From IMG/VR virus record IMGVR_UViG_3300029309_000058, positions 1-53,928 of that record: a stretch of 53,928 bases of DNA; one strand, 5' to 3'. Source of the DNA: a virus. A model generated the notes under the pieces. That model was not told where the DNA came from, made no database searches, and saw only the letters and a program-made list of their open reading frames with translations. Below, in pieces: positions 1 to 9,611 of the stretch. The translations under genes were made by a program, and so were the position numbers. Numbering within the stretch: the first letter of the stretch is position 1; each line of letters begins with the position of its first letter.

Positions 1-703
1 CAGAGCCTAAACCTCCTGCATTTTATCAAAAAGACCCATCAGCAATTGGTTTTGAGCTGCGTAATTACCTTCAAGAACGAGAGATAATTATTAATCAAAC
101 TAACGCTAATATAAAATATCAAAACGAGTTAGCAGATTATTACAGACGTTTTGCTCAAATTATGAATACTGGCGGTACTGATTTAGCTCGTGCTAAAGAA
201 CTCAGTCAGCTTGCTACAAATGCAGAGATAGCAGCTACTGATACTCGTACTAAAGGTATGCTTGAAGCTAACAAAGCTGAGAATAAAATTTTATACCTAC
301 AAGGTATGCAAGCACTGTCAGACCTTACTAAAGGTAGTGTAGACAGAGCTGCTATGGTGTGGTCACAATATTCAGGACTAGATATCCGTATTAATCCACG
401 ATCTGATGGTAAGTATGATGTCACGATTGGTGGTAAACCATATAAAACTATGGATTCAAAAACTCTTAGCAACACGTTACAGCTAGCTTTTGACCAAGGA
501 TATAGAGGATCACAAGCTACGCTTAGAGGCGAACTAGCTATGCTAGACTATAAGAGCACTCTTGCTATTGTTGAACAACAGTATAAAGACAATGCCGCTA
601 ATTATAGAGAAAGACTCAAAGCACAGTTTGATCTACTAAAAGAAAAATATAAAGCAGACAACACCGTTAAAATACAACAGACTGGCGATGGCGGAATTGT
701 TAT
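1..703. repeat. Left copy of imperfect 703-bp terminal overlap
   Basis: Bases 1-703 align end to end, with no net insertion or deletion, to 53226-53928 (constant offset 53225). The first 40 bases and the last 98 (606-703) are identical. Between them the copies differ, strongly around 41-300 and mostly at synonymous sites from about 300 to 605. Both copies encode the same stretch of one virion protein. The simplest reading is the overlap of a circularised or circularly permuted assembly built from two co-occurring strains. A true divergent duplication cannot be excluded from the sequence. Confidence 0.85.
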
Positions 704-836
704 TACCAAAGGTAAAGATACATTTATATTGCAGGAGCAAAAGTTTACCGACATCAATGGCAAAGATTCATATAGATTTATAGAACAAAAAGTTACGTCA
801 GTAGATGGAACAGGCACTAATTCGTATAAGAGGTAA
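3..836 (+). CDS. Internal virion protein with transglycosylase, C-terminal part (5' truncated by window edge)
   Basis: The frame is open from base 3, so the Met at 162 is internal and not a start. This is the C-terminal piece of the gene that begins at 51575. Joined across the circle the protein would be 828 residues. The visible part is hydrophilic, rich in Ala, Lys, Glu and Gln, and predicted largely helical, with no membrane segment. It stops at 836, seven bases before the giant virion gene, whose Shine-Dalgarno GAGGT overlaps the end of this gene. Late, structural role is inferred from the joined protein. Confidence 0.8.
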   Translation, partial: EPKPPAFYQKDPSAIGFELRNYLQEREIIINQTNANIKYQNELADYYRRFAQIMNTGGTDLARAKELSQLATNAEIAATDTRTKGMLEANKAENKILYLQGMQALSDLTKGSVDRAAMVWSQYSGLDIRINPRSDGKYDVTIGGKPYKTMDSKTLSNTLQLAFDQGYRGSQATLRGELAMLDYKSTLAIVEQQYKDNAANYRERLKAQFDLLKEKYKADNTVKIQQTGDGGIVITKGKDTFILQEQKFTDINGKDSYRFIEQKVTSVDGTGTNSYKR

Positions 837-842
837 GAAAAC

Positions 843-3800
843 ATGGCTCCAAAAAAAGCAGGGCTAAAAGCATTTGACAGCTCATTTTATGACGCTACAT
901 CTGCGCCCGGAGCTGGTAATCCTTTCGAGCCTGTCGTTATGGGGTCAGGACTCCAAGGATTAAAAGCAGGACTTGCTGATCAACTCGTACAACAACAAGA
1001 ACTAGACAAACAACTAGAGGGTGCTTTACTGGGTGGATTTGATAAACCACCTGAGACTGGGCCACTTGTGTTGTTTAACCCATCGACAAACGAGATGTTT
1101 GTTAATGGTGCATTGTATAATGCTGATGACAAACAATCAGCACTAGATGCAGAATCCAGAGGATATCTAGACCGACCTAGGGCTAAACAGCCTGATGGTG
1201 ATTGGCAGTTTGTATCTCCTGATTCTTACAAAACATTTATGAATAATATTGAAGACCCTAGTTTGGGTACTTTGTTTGCAAGAAACTTTGAGATTGGTAC
1301 AGATAACTTAAAACTTCTTGCTGGTAGAGGTGCTCAGTTTCTTGGGTTTGAAGATTATGGTCAAGAGTTAGTAGATAATGCAGTCAAAGAGTTATACTAC
1401 AACCAACCATTTCAAAGAGAGTTTAAGAGTGAAGATGGTGAATATTTTAAAGGTGGTGCTATTGACTGGTTCGTTGCTAACTTTGCACAACAAGGGCCAA
1501 ACTTAATAGAGTCTATTGCATTTGCTTTGGCTGGTGCAGGTGCAGGTGCAGTCGCAGGTGGTGGTGCTAACCCATTTACAGCAACTGGTGGTGCTATATA
1601 TGCACTACTAGGTAAAGACTCAGTAAAACTAGCGGTAGCATCAGCTGCTAAAAAATACATGAAAGGTCAAGCTCTTTCCAAAGGTGAGAAAAAACTTCTT
1701 CGTGAGTTTTCAGGTCTAACCGCTGCAGCAAAAATTAAAAACCCAAATGCTTTTATAGTCACCCCCGGTGGCACAGCTATGACAGGACAAGAGTTTCTCA
1801 AGCGTTTAGGTAAACAAAAATTTGAAGACTCTGTAGGTGTAGGCGCACTAAAAGCAGGTAAGATAGGTAAAGGACAAGCTGTAGCAGGCGGTGCGTTTGG
1901 CGGATCAGTTATTAGTTCTTATGCTATGGGTGTTGCTGATATCTATGGCGAAGTAAGAGATACAGGCGTAGGTGATAGAGGTACAGCAGCAGGATTGGCT
2001 ATACCATATGCAGCTATGGAAGTAATACCAGAATTTTTCTTGGCAAGCCGTATTTTTGGGCTTGGGCCAAATGTTCTAAAATCAGGTGGTGTTGCTAAAC
2101 GAGTAGGTAAAGGTGTCGGAGTCGGTGGTACACTTGAAGGTCTTACAGAACTTGGTCAAGAATCTTTACTCTTATATGGTACAGATCAATCGTTTGGCGA
2201 TGAAGAAACTACTAGACGACTAATCAACTCTTTTGCAGCAGGCTTTGCTATTGGTGGCCCACTAGGTGGTGGCGCTAATTTACTCAAAGCAGGCGAACCA
2301 ACTAACATACTTAATAAAGATAATCCACAAGCGGATCAAAAATTACTACCTGCTCCTCCCCTTGACGGCGAAATCGTAGGCTCTGAGACTCCTCCACAGG
2401 GTCAGTTGCCGGGTGCAGGCGGTGCTGCGGCTCTCCCTGCTCCTACCCCAGCGGTTACTAGAGTGTCTGGGCCTCCTGATTTTGTTGCAGGTGCACAAGG
2501 TATTAGGGCGGGAGAGCCGTTAGATACAGTAGTTCAGACAAACCAACAGGTTATTCCGGGTCAAGCTGAAGGTCAGCAAGGGATTATGTTCCCACCTGAA
2601 CAAACAACTGCGGCTGAACTAAATAGATTATCAGAACCTCAACAGACAGCTGGTGAAGCATTGGCTGCAGCACAGCAAGCTAACGCACAACCACAGCCTA
2701 CACAAGCTGAGCTAGAAGCAGCAGGACAACTAACGCTACCAACTCCTGATGTAGCACAAACAACACAAGACTTGGCTACCCCGGCAGCACAAGAGACAGC
2801 CATAGGACAACAACTTCTACAGGCTGCTAACACAAGAATCCAAGAGCAACAGAATCAACTTGCTGAGCAACAAAGACTTAGAGCAGAAGAAGCTGAACGA
2901 GCACAAAGACAGCAAGAGTTTGATTTAGCTGAACAGCAAAGACTAAATGAGCAAGTGGCTCAGTTAGAAAATGCTAGGGTAGAACAGATATTAAAAGAAA
3001 ACGAAAGGCTTACTCAAGAAGTTGAGGAGCGTAAAGCTCGTGAGCAAGCACAAATTGCTGTGCCACAGAGAACACCTACACAACTAAGTTTGCCGGGAAT
3101 GGCTGCACCTAAACGTAAGTTCAGTGCAAGACGAGAGGCATTACGAAGAGGTCAAGCGGCTGTTGCTGCAGAGCCTACTATTGCTGAGCTAGAACAAGAA
3201 GGGCAGATGAGATTACCATTTCCTGAAGCTCCTGCTCCTGAGATAACACCACTGGTTAATCAGATGGTAGCTAATAATATACCTATGGAAAACATCCAAG
3301 AGTTTATAGATGACTTTCAAGTTGCTATAGATAATAACGATTTGGCAGAACAAGATAATATTATTGCAGAGATGGAAGGTATTATAGAAAGTTTTGATAG
3401 ACCTCGTAGAAGACTATCAGCAGGGCCAGTAGTAGAAGAAACAGGTCAACCTATAACAGGAGCAATGCTTACAGGGCAAGCACCTATCGAAAGAGTAGGT
3501 AGAGGTACAGAACGAGTTGATCCTGAAACAGGGGAGACTTTTATTTCATACCCATCATTACCAACACCACAAAGGAGGACAGATGCCGTTCAAGTCGGAA
3601 GCACAGAAGAAGTGGCTGTACGCCAACAAACCGAATCTGGCAGCGCAGTTCGAGGAAGAGACACCCAAGGGGGCCAAGTTGCCGACCAGAGTAGGGGTCA
3701 AGAGCGCCTCAGAAAAGCGTCAGTACGCCAGACAACAGCGAATCAACAAGAAGAACAACGAGCGCTTCGGGAAGCTCGCCAAGAAACTCGTCAAAAACAA

Positions 3801-6800
3801 GCTCAGGAATCAGACTCTCGTATAAGCCCAGTTTATATTGATGTTACAGGTCAAACACCTATAGAAGCATGGAACAACCTAGCACCTGCTGGTACTGTAC
3901 CACTAGATAGATTACCTCAACAAGCTAAAGAACAGTGGAGTCAGTTAGTAGCTGGTAATGCTGTAAATGGTGATATTGCACAACAAATTGTTGATGATAA
4001 CTACTACAACCTAAAGCTAACAGCACAAGAAGAACTCAATGAGTTCAAAGCTAAGTTTGACACAACTACTGATTTTACCAAGCATGGTGAAGCATGGTCA
4101 TATGCACACCAGCTCATGGCTTTTGCATTCTTTGAAGTTGACTCAAACCTTACTAAACAAGGTATTCAAGCTAGTGCTATTGAGTATCTAAATAAAACTG
4201 AATTTACACCACAGCAACGTAAAGCATTACATGATGCGTTTGTAACTCAAGCTAACGCACAGCCACTAGAAGGTACATTTACTAGAGGTTTTAACAAAGG
4301 TAAGAACAAACCTTGGTTAGAGTATGCTACTAAAAACCATCTACTTGCTGAAGTTCAAGTGGCTCTTACTAATATGCCAGCGTGGTATACATCACCACAG
4401 CAAGAAGCTATTAACCAAGCTATCTCACAAGAAACTCAAGGTGAGGTGCTAGGACAAGATACTGCTGATAGGGTACTTAATGCTCTACGAAGACAACAAG
4501 CTGCTGGAGATAAGATTGACTTTGATGCTTTTAGAAAAGCATATGAAACAGCTCTGGGTAAAAAAGGTAGAAAAGTTGCTGCTGAAAAAACAGCACAGAT
4601 ACAGCTAGAAAACTCTAGGCTGTTAGAAGATATACTTACCTCACACCTAGAAAGATATGAGTTTAAATCATTCAGTGGTTATAATCCTGTAGTTGAGCTT
4701 ACATCTGACAGGGCTTCTGTAGAACAACGAACTCAAGAGGGCGGCACATCTACTGGTAGTAGAGAGCTTAACCGTATCCAAACTATTTTTGCTAACTCAG
4801 ATAGAAATTATTTGATGGCTAATGGTTATTCACTTAGAGATTTCTTTGATGCTAGGGGTAATCTAAAAACTAAAAGATTATATAATGGTCGTATTGTACC
4901 TGACCCAACGCCTGAAACACAGACCGAAAGAAGGTCACAAGAGGCAGAAGGTCAGCGTCTACTCAAGAAAGGTAAACGTACTCAGCGTGAAAACGCAAGA
5001 GTAAACAGGCTACAACCTACCGCTGAAATTATGCGGGAAATGGATTCTAAAGCTGAAGATGGTAATTTCCGTAGGGCAGATGGTAAGCCTACAGAACCTT
5101 TGGGTAGAGGTGAGATAGACCTTGTTATTAAACAAGTCCTTAAAAAACTAAAAGTAAAACCAACTGTTACTGTTGTAGCTAACGTACAAGAACTGGCTAG
5201 AACCAATCCCGAACTATATAATCGTGCCAAAGCAGGTAGACCACTTGGTGACTTTGATACAGTAGAAGCTGTTGGTTATTCTGTTGGTGATCAAGTTATT
5301 ATTTTTAGTGACTATGCACGAACTAAAGAACAGATCAGATTGACTGTTGCTCACGAAGCATTAGGTCACTTTGGTTTTCGTGCGTTCATGCCTCGTAACA
5401 GACTAGATTTTATATTCCGTGAAATATACAAAACGGATGGTCATGTCAGAGCTGCAGCTGATATTATACGAAGAGCTAATCCTAAGATAGATTTACTAGA
5501 AGCTGTTGAAGAAGTGCTTGCTGAACGAGCTGCTGCACTTGATGTCAGCATGATAGCTCGACTTAAAAATGTAATTAAATCTGTACTTGAGGTTATAGGT
5601 CTAGGTGGTTTTGTAGAAGGCGATCCTGATCTTACCCGGTACTTCCTAAATCAATCTCGTAAGAACTTACGCTCAGGTGGCAGAGGTGTTGTAGGCGCGC
5701 AACAGTTAGCTCTTAACCTAAAAGACCTACAATCAGAAAGTGAGTATGGTCGATTCCAAATAGAAGATATACGAGCTGACCACGCTACTAACTTTTTTCA
5801 AGCTGATGCTTTCAATCGTAGATCAGGAAAGTATGGTGGGTTTGATAGTGTAGCTGAGCTAGTAAAAAATCTTCCAAGGGGTAAAGGCAAAGCAGTAAGC
5901 CGAATGTTTGCTGAGATGTCTGAAGCATTACAGACCTTAGATAATAAAGCCCAACGTAGTGAGGGTTTGTCAGACATATTTAAAATTTTCCAGAATCAAT
6001 CTGGTAAAACAAGACGAGCAATGTCTGAGTATGAAAGACTTACAGCGTTTACACATACACCAGATTGGATGGGGCTTAGTAGTAAAGGGCCAACTAAACT
6101 TGAGCTTGAGCAGGCAGGAGAGATGCTTGCTTATGGTGCGTTACTTAAAGCAAACCAAAACACAGACCAGATTATAAAAGATTTAGATAACCTTATGCAG
6201 GGTATGGATTCAGGCGATCCACAAATAAATGAAGCTGTTCGTCAACGACTAGAAGAAATGGGTACAGTATCCAGAGAAGAGTTTGAACGAGGGTTTACTG
6301 TTACAAACTCTATGCAACAAGATGTATTCAAGAATTTTACTGTCACTGATAACACATGGCGTATTTACTCTGAAAACAGAGCAGCTGTAAATCAAGCTGC
6401 CATTGATGTTCTTATGGCTAATATGGATGCAGTCAAAGGACAAAGAGAACAGGCACTAGAAAACTTTTCAAACTTTGTAGGAGAAGGTGGTGCAATACCA
6501 AGTGAGGCAGACGTTGCTGTATTTAGAAGAGTTATAGAAGAATACTCTAGTCTATACCAAGAGAATGCTACGTTAGATGGGCCTATTGATGATTCAATAC
6601 AGAAAGCTAATAGGTTCTTAGCTGCTGTCAACAGAGCTATGTGGGAAGATAAAAAGATAGATGACTGGTTTGGTAGAAGTACAGACGCCAATGGTAATCC
6701 AACATTTGATAACACTGCAGAGTTTCAGACTGATAGGTATAGAGATATCATTGATGCTTTACCAAGGTTGAGAGCTTTACAATTTAACAAAGATACTTCT

Positions 6801-9383
6801 TTCGATGTAACTAATGCTATTCAAAACTTGTTCTTGTTAGATACAAGGGCTATTAATGCTGACTTTTCTGCAAGACGTACTCTTGTAACAGGGTATGTAC
6901 CATTTACCAGACGAGGTAAGTGGCAAGTTCGTATGCAGGCATATGACGCAAGCACAGGTCAAGCTGTTGAGTTAGAAGAAACATACGCTGGTTCTATACC
7001 ATTTTTCCAGACTGCAGCTGAACAAGATGCAAAAGATATAGCTGTCAAACTGCAAGATATGGTAGCAGAGAGTAATAACCCTATAACTTATCAAATGAGA
7101 GATAAGTCTGGGCAAACTAGAAACATACAGTTTAGAGCACAAGTATCAGAAGCTAGACAGTCACAACCACTTACTAACTCTATGAATCTTACAGAGTTTA
7201 TGAGTGTGGTTCAGCGTTTAGATATTGGTCTTACACCTCAAGAACGACAACGTATTATTACAGCTCTAACTGGTGTTCAGTCTACTGCAAGAAAAAGTTT
7301 GCAGAGGTCAGGTAACGTAGGTTGGGATAAAGATGTTATCAGAAGTGTTGCAGAACACTTAGAAACACAAGCTCATGTAGCAGGTAAGATTACTTACTCA
7401 TGGCAGCTAAACGATATTATGGCAAGCAACAGTAAGTTTAGAGGTGATCCTGAAAAACTACAGAGACTAGAAGAAGCTACAACACGAGGCACAGAAGCAC
7501 AAAGAGAAACAGCTAGAAAAGCATATGATGCTTACGCATATCAGTATAGTCATATGGCTGATCAAAATGCTCCTGTTCAAGCTAAAGATAGAAATGGTAA
7601 CGCTATACCAAACGAAGGTCGTGGTGAAGCGTACAGAGAAGAAGCTAAAAAATTACTGCAGTTCTATGCAGATGCAGCAAATATTCAAGATTCAACAGAA
7701 GACATTCTATCTGGTGAGATTGGTTCTAGGTTTAAACTATATGCTGTACTACTACAACTTGGTGGTTCTATTGCTACTGCTGCAGTAAACATGATGTCTA
7801 TGGTTACTCACGCTATACCTTATCTTGGTAGTTATAATCCAAACAGAGGTTATGGTGGTGGTTTTGGTTTAGCTAAATCTGCAGGTGCTATGGGTAGAGC
7901 AGTTTATAATGCTGGTAACTTTAGGTTATCTAACTATGACTACATGGTTCGGGTTGCTAATCCAACGCGAGACCCAGCGCTACAAGCAGAAGCTACTAGA
8001 CTACAACAACAGCACGGTTTAACTCCTGATGAAGCTGACGCTATGCTAGATGCTACAGCCGCAGGTGTGTTGCAGGCTGCACAATTTAATGCGCTTGTTG
8101 GTACATCACGAGGCGGAAGAAGTAGTAATAACTATAATGGTTTAATTAAAACATGGATGTCTGCGTTTTCTTACACAGAACAACTTAACAGACGTACCAC
8201 TTTCTTAGCTGCTTATAGAATGGAACGAGAAAGAATACTAGCATCCAACCGATTTGGAACTAATATCTCTAACCTTCCGGAAGCCGAAGCTGCTGAAGTA
8301 GCGCTTCAATCTCAAGAGTTTGCTACGAAAGCAGTGAATACATCACAGGGTGAATACGCTATGTATAACAGACCCGAGATGGCTAGAGGTAACTTCCTAC
8401 AATATATCTTCATGTATAAACAGTTTGTGATTGTTAGCGTACAGTTGATGAAAGGTATGGATAAGAAGGGCAGAATAGCTATGTTGACTATGCTGTTCTT
8501 GATGGCAGGTATGAAAGGACTACCATTTGCTGACGACTTGATGGACTTGATTGATACTCTTGCTCAGAAGTTTGGTATCAAGATGAAAAGCGTAGAGGAA
8601 GAAACTGCACGGCTTGTTGATGCTTTTATCCCCGGCGCTTCGCCGTACTTCATGCGAGGATTTCTTGACCAGTGGACAGGAGCAACAATATCTACAAGAC
8701 TTGGCTTTGGTGATTTGATTCCATTGTCGGGTGCTTTCAAAGCAAAGAGTCATGCTGGAGAGTATTGGAGAGAAGCAGAGAACTTCTTTGGGCCAGTGTA
8801 CTCTGGAATGGCAGGGTTGTTTGGCACAGGAGCACAACTTCTCAGGTATGGTGCAGAGACTGTGGGCCTGAAAGATGGAACAACACGATTCGCAGATATA
8901 CTTAGAGATGCACCATCTTCTGCTGTAAGAGGTTTGGTTGATGGTATGACTTATCTACACGATGGAAAGATTACTAGAGCAGATGGTACAGTCTTGGATA
9001 ATGATGTAGGTGTTATGACTTCTGTATTTAGAATGATGGGTTTCTATCCATATCAAGTTATGGTGCAGAACGATATCATTAGAATGACAAAGCAGACTCA
9101 AGCCTATGTTCAAGACATGAAGGCTCACTACAAGCAAGCCTATATTAAAGCTAAACTAGAAGGTGACAGAGATGAGGTTCGTAGAATCTTAAACTTTGTA
9201 AAAGAATATAACAGAGATACCAAAGGTACAGAGTTCTACTTTAAAGACTTTGTTGGCTCTGCAAATAAATCATTGAAGTCTGCTAAGAAGAATAGTGTGA
9301 ACAGATATAGGAAGTTTGCACCAACTACGATACGCCCAACCATCAATGAATTGCTAGATATCTATGGAGTAGAGGCAAATTAG
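843..9383 (+). CDS. Giant polyvalent-type internal virion/ejection protein (2846 aa)
   Basis: Starts at ATG 843 after GAGGT with 8-base spacing. Residues about 210-480 are Gly/Ala-rich and could contact membrane. A Gln/Glu/Arg coiled coil spans about 660-745, followed by a low-complexity Gln/Arg linker (914-994) that overlaps a nested gene. A HEALGH sequence (His1504, Glu1505, His1509) sits in a context I associate with a peptidase-like domain of phage polyvalent proteins. The spacing is HExxxH, not canonical HExxH, so catalysis is uncertain. The C-terminal third (about 2350-2700) resembles the LPD38-type domain of large phage polyvalent proteins. Size and position after the transglycosylase protein match a T7 gp16-like ejection role. 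I infer that it travels in the capsid and enters the cell with DNA. Confidence 0.8.
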   Translation: MAPKKAGLKAFDSSFYDATSAPGAGNPFEPVVMGSGLQGLKAGLADQLVQQQELDKQLEGALLGGFDKPPETGPLVLFNPSTNEMFVNGALYNADDKQSALDAESRGYLDRPRAKQPDGDWQFVSPDSYKTFMNNIEDPSLGTLFARNFEIGTDNLKLLAGRGAQFLGFEDYGQELVDNAVKELYYNQPFQREFKSEDGEYFKGGAIDWFVANFAQQGPNLIESIAFALAGAGAGAVAGGGANPFTATGGAIYALLGKDSVKLAVASAAKKYMKGQALSKGEKKLLREFSGLTAAAKIKNPNAFIVTPGGTAMTGQEFLKRLGKQKFEDSVGVGALKAGKIGKGQAVAGGAFGGSVISSYAMGVADIYGEVRDTGVGDRGTAAGLAIPYAAMEVIPEFFLASRIFGLGPNVLKSGGVAKRVGKGVGVGGTLEGLTELGQESLLLYGTDQSFGDEETTRRLINSFAAGFAIGGPLGGGANLLKAGEPTNILNKDNPQADQKLLPAPPLDGEIVGSETPPQGQLPGAGGAAALPAPTPAVTRVSGPPDFVAGAQGIRAGEPLDTVVQTNQQVIPGQAEGQQGIMFPPEQTTAAELNRLSEPQQTAGEALAAAQQANAQPQPTQAELEAAGQLTLPTPDVAQTTQDLATPAAQETAIGQQLLQAANTRIQEQQNQLAEQQRLRAEEAERAQRQQEFDLAEQQRLNEQVAQLENARVEQILKENERLTQEVEERKAREQAQIAVPQRTPTQLSLPGMAAPKRKFSARREALRRGQAAVAAEPTIAELEQEGQMRLPFPEAPAPEITPLVNQMVANNIPMENIQEFIDDFQVAIDNNDLAEQDNIIAEMEGIIESFDRPRRRLSAGPVVEETGQPITGAMLTGQAPIERVGRGTERVDPETGETFISYPSLPTPQRRTDAVQVGSTEEVAVRQQTESGSAVRGRDTQGGQVADQSRGQERLRKASVRQTTANQQEEQRALREARQETRQKQAQESDSRISPVYIDVTGQTPIEAWNNLAPAGTVPLDRLPQQAKEQWSQLVAGNAVNGDIAQQIVDDNYYNLKLTAQEELNEFKAKFDTTTDFTKHGEAWSYAHQLMAFAFFEVDSNLTKQGIQASAIEYLNKTEFTPQQRKALHDAFVTQANAQPLEGTFTRGFNKGKNKPWLEYATKNHLLAEVQVALTNMPAWYTSPQQEAINQAISQETQGEVLGQDTADRVLNALRRQQAAGDKIDFDAFRKAYETALGKKGRKVAAEKTAQIQLENSRLLEDILTSHLERYEFKSFSGYNPVVELTSDRASVEQRTQEGGTSTGSRELNRIQTIFANSDRNYLMANGYSLRDFFDARGNLKTKRLYNGRIVPDPTPETQTERRSQEAEGQRLLKKGKRTQRENARVNRLQPTAEIMREMDSKAEDGNFRRADGKPTEPLGRGEIDLVIKQVLKKLKVKPTVTVVANVQELARTNPELYNRAKAGRPLGDFDTVEAVGYSVGDQVIIFSDYARTKEQIRLTVAHEALGHFGFRAFMPRNRLDFIFREIYKTDGHVRAAADIIRRANPKIDLLEAVEEVLAERAAALDVSMIARLKNVIKSVLEVIGLGGFVEGDPDLTRYFLNQSRKNLRSGGRGVVGAQQLALNLKDLQSESEYGRFQIEDIRADHATNFFQADAFNRRSGKYGGFDSVAELVKNLPRGKGKAVSRMFAEMSEALQTLDNKAQRSEGLSDIFKIFQNQSGKTRRAMSEYERLTAFTHTPDWMGLSSKGPTKLELEQAGEMLAYGALLKANQNTDQIIKDLDNLMQGMDSGDPQINEAVRQRLEEMGTVSREEFERGFTVTNSMQQDVFKNFTVTDNTWRIYSENRAAVNQAAIDVLMANMDAVKGQREQALENFSNFVGEGGAIPSEADVAVFRRVIEEYSSLYQENATLDGPIDDSIQKANRFLAAVNRAMWEDKKIDDWFGRSTDANGNPTFDNTAEFQTDRYRDIIDALPRLRALQFNKDTSFDVTNAIQNLFLLDTRAINADFSARRTLVTGYVPFTRRGKWQVRMQAYDASTGQAVELEETYAGSIPFFQTAAEQDAKDIAVKLQDMVAESNNPITYQMRDKSGQTRNIQFRAQVSEARQSQPLTNSMNLTEFMSVVQRLDIGLTPQERQRIITALTGVQSTARKSLQRSGNVGWDKDVIRSVAEHLETQAHVAGKITYSWQLNDIMASNSKFRGDPEKLQRLEEATTRGTEAQRETARKAYDAYAYQYSHMADQNAPVQAKDRNGNAIPNEGRGEAYREEAKKLLQFYADAANIQDSTEDILSGEIGSRFKLYAVLLQLGGSIATAAVNMMSMVTHAIPYLGSYNPNRGYGGGFGLAKSAGAMGRAVYNAGNFRLSNYDYMVRVANPTRDPALQAEATRLQQQHGLTPDEADAMLDATAAGVLQAAQFNALVGTSRGGRSSNNYNGLIKTWMSAFSYTEQLNRRTTFLAAYRMERERILASNRFGTNISNLPEAEAAEVALQSQEFATKAVNTSQGEYAMYNRPEMARGNFLQYIFMYKQFVIVSVQLMKGMDKKGRIAMLTMLFLMAGMKGLPFADDLMDLIDTLAQKFGIKMKSVEEETARLVDAFIPGASPYFMRGFLDQWTGATISTRLGFGDLIPLSGAFKAKSHAGEYWREAENFFGPVYSGMAGLFGTGAQLLRYGAETVGLKDGTTRFADILRDAPSSAVRGLVDGMTYLHDGKITRADGTVLDNDVGVMTSVFRMMGFYPYQVMVQNDIIRMTKQTQAYVQDMKAHYKQAYIKAKLEGDRDEVRRILNFVKEYNRDTKGTEFYFKDFVGSANKSLKSAKKNSVNRYRKFAPTTIRPTINELLDIYGVEAN
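3583..3825 (+). CDS. Nested small basic protein inside the giant virion gene (80 aa)
   Basis: ATG 3583 follows AAAGGAGG (3571-3578), an ideal Shine-Dalgarno at 4-base spacing. The frame is +1 relative to the giant gene, which reads through without interruption. The product begins MPFKSEAQKKWLYANKP and continues through EEETPKG. This resembles, from memory, a small phage protein type starting MPFKSxAQxRWM. It is Lys/Arg-rich and has no membrane segment. Hand count gives G or C at 60 of 80 third positions (75 percent); the first 20 codons of the host gene give about 25 percent. Strong SD, biased codons and a recognisable N-terminus argue for a real expressed gene, perhaps acquired from a G+C-rich source. 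Function unknown. Confidence 0.7.
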   Translation: MPFKSEAQKKWLYANKPNLAAQFEEETPKGAKLPTRVGVKSASEKRQYARQQRINKKNNERFGKLAKKLVKNKLRNQTLV

Positions 9384-9395
9384 GGGGGTACTAAA

Positions 9396-9611
9396 CTACC
9401 TAGAAGGGTCGTTTCGCCTCTGTACGGGCTTCTCAGAGGCTTGTTTTTTCAGATACTCCTGTCTTTTCTGCCAAATTCGCTCTGCGCTAAACAATTTCTT
9501 GTTTATACGCTCTATGGTTTTAGGGTGTGCAAACTTGTATGGCGGAGTATCCAACCTAAGATAAAGGTATCTACCATTAGGTAATCTTATTTTATCAAAC
9601 GTCTTTATCTT
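9396..9611 (-). CDS. Open frame after primase gene without a normal start codon
   Basis: The minus strand is open from 9611 to a TAG at 9396-9398. The roughly 70-residue product includes KIRLPNGRYLYLRLDTPPYK, then a basic helical tail. It looks protein-like and begins right at the end of the primase-helicase gene (stop 9595-9597), one base out of its frame. Between the upstream in-frame stop and the end there is no ATG or GTG near the beginning; the first TTG is well inside. It could be a separate gene with a rare start (ATA/ATT-type), a +1 frameshift extension of the primase, or the remnant of a one-base indel. It overlaps the late terminator on the other strand. Confidence 0.4.
   Translation of the reverse strand, partial: KIKTFDKIRLPNGRYLYLRLDTPPYKFAHPKTIERINKKLFSAERIWQKRQEYLKKQASEKPVQRRNDPSR
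9416..9449 (+). terminator. Rho-independent terminator of the late arm
   Basis: Stem GCCTCTG (9416-9422) pairs with CAGAGGC (9434-9440), followed by TTGTTTTTT. It lies 33 bases after the giant virion gene and faces the end of the leftward replication arm. The T-run is present only in the plus orientation, so it should stop late transcripts before they enter the antisense of the primase gene. Confidence 0.8.

Noticed and set aside
162-836. Separate gene starting at ATG 162
   Set aside because: The frame is open upstream to base 3 and continues the 51575 gene; no SD before ATG 162.
5352-5369. HEALGH as a classical HExxH zinc-protease motif in the giant protein
   Set aside because: Spacing is HExxxH. 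Kept only as a possible peptidase-like domain of polyvalent proteins, not called as an active protease.
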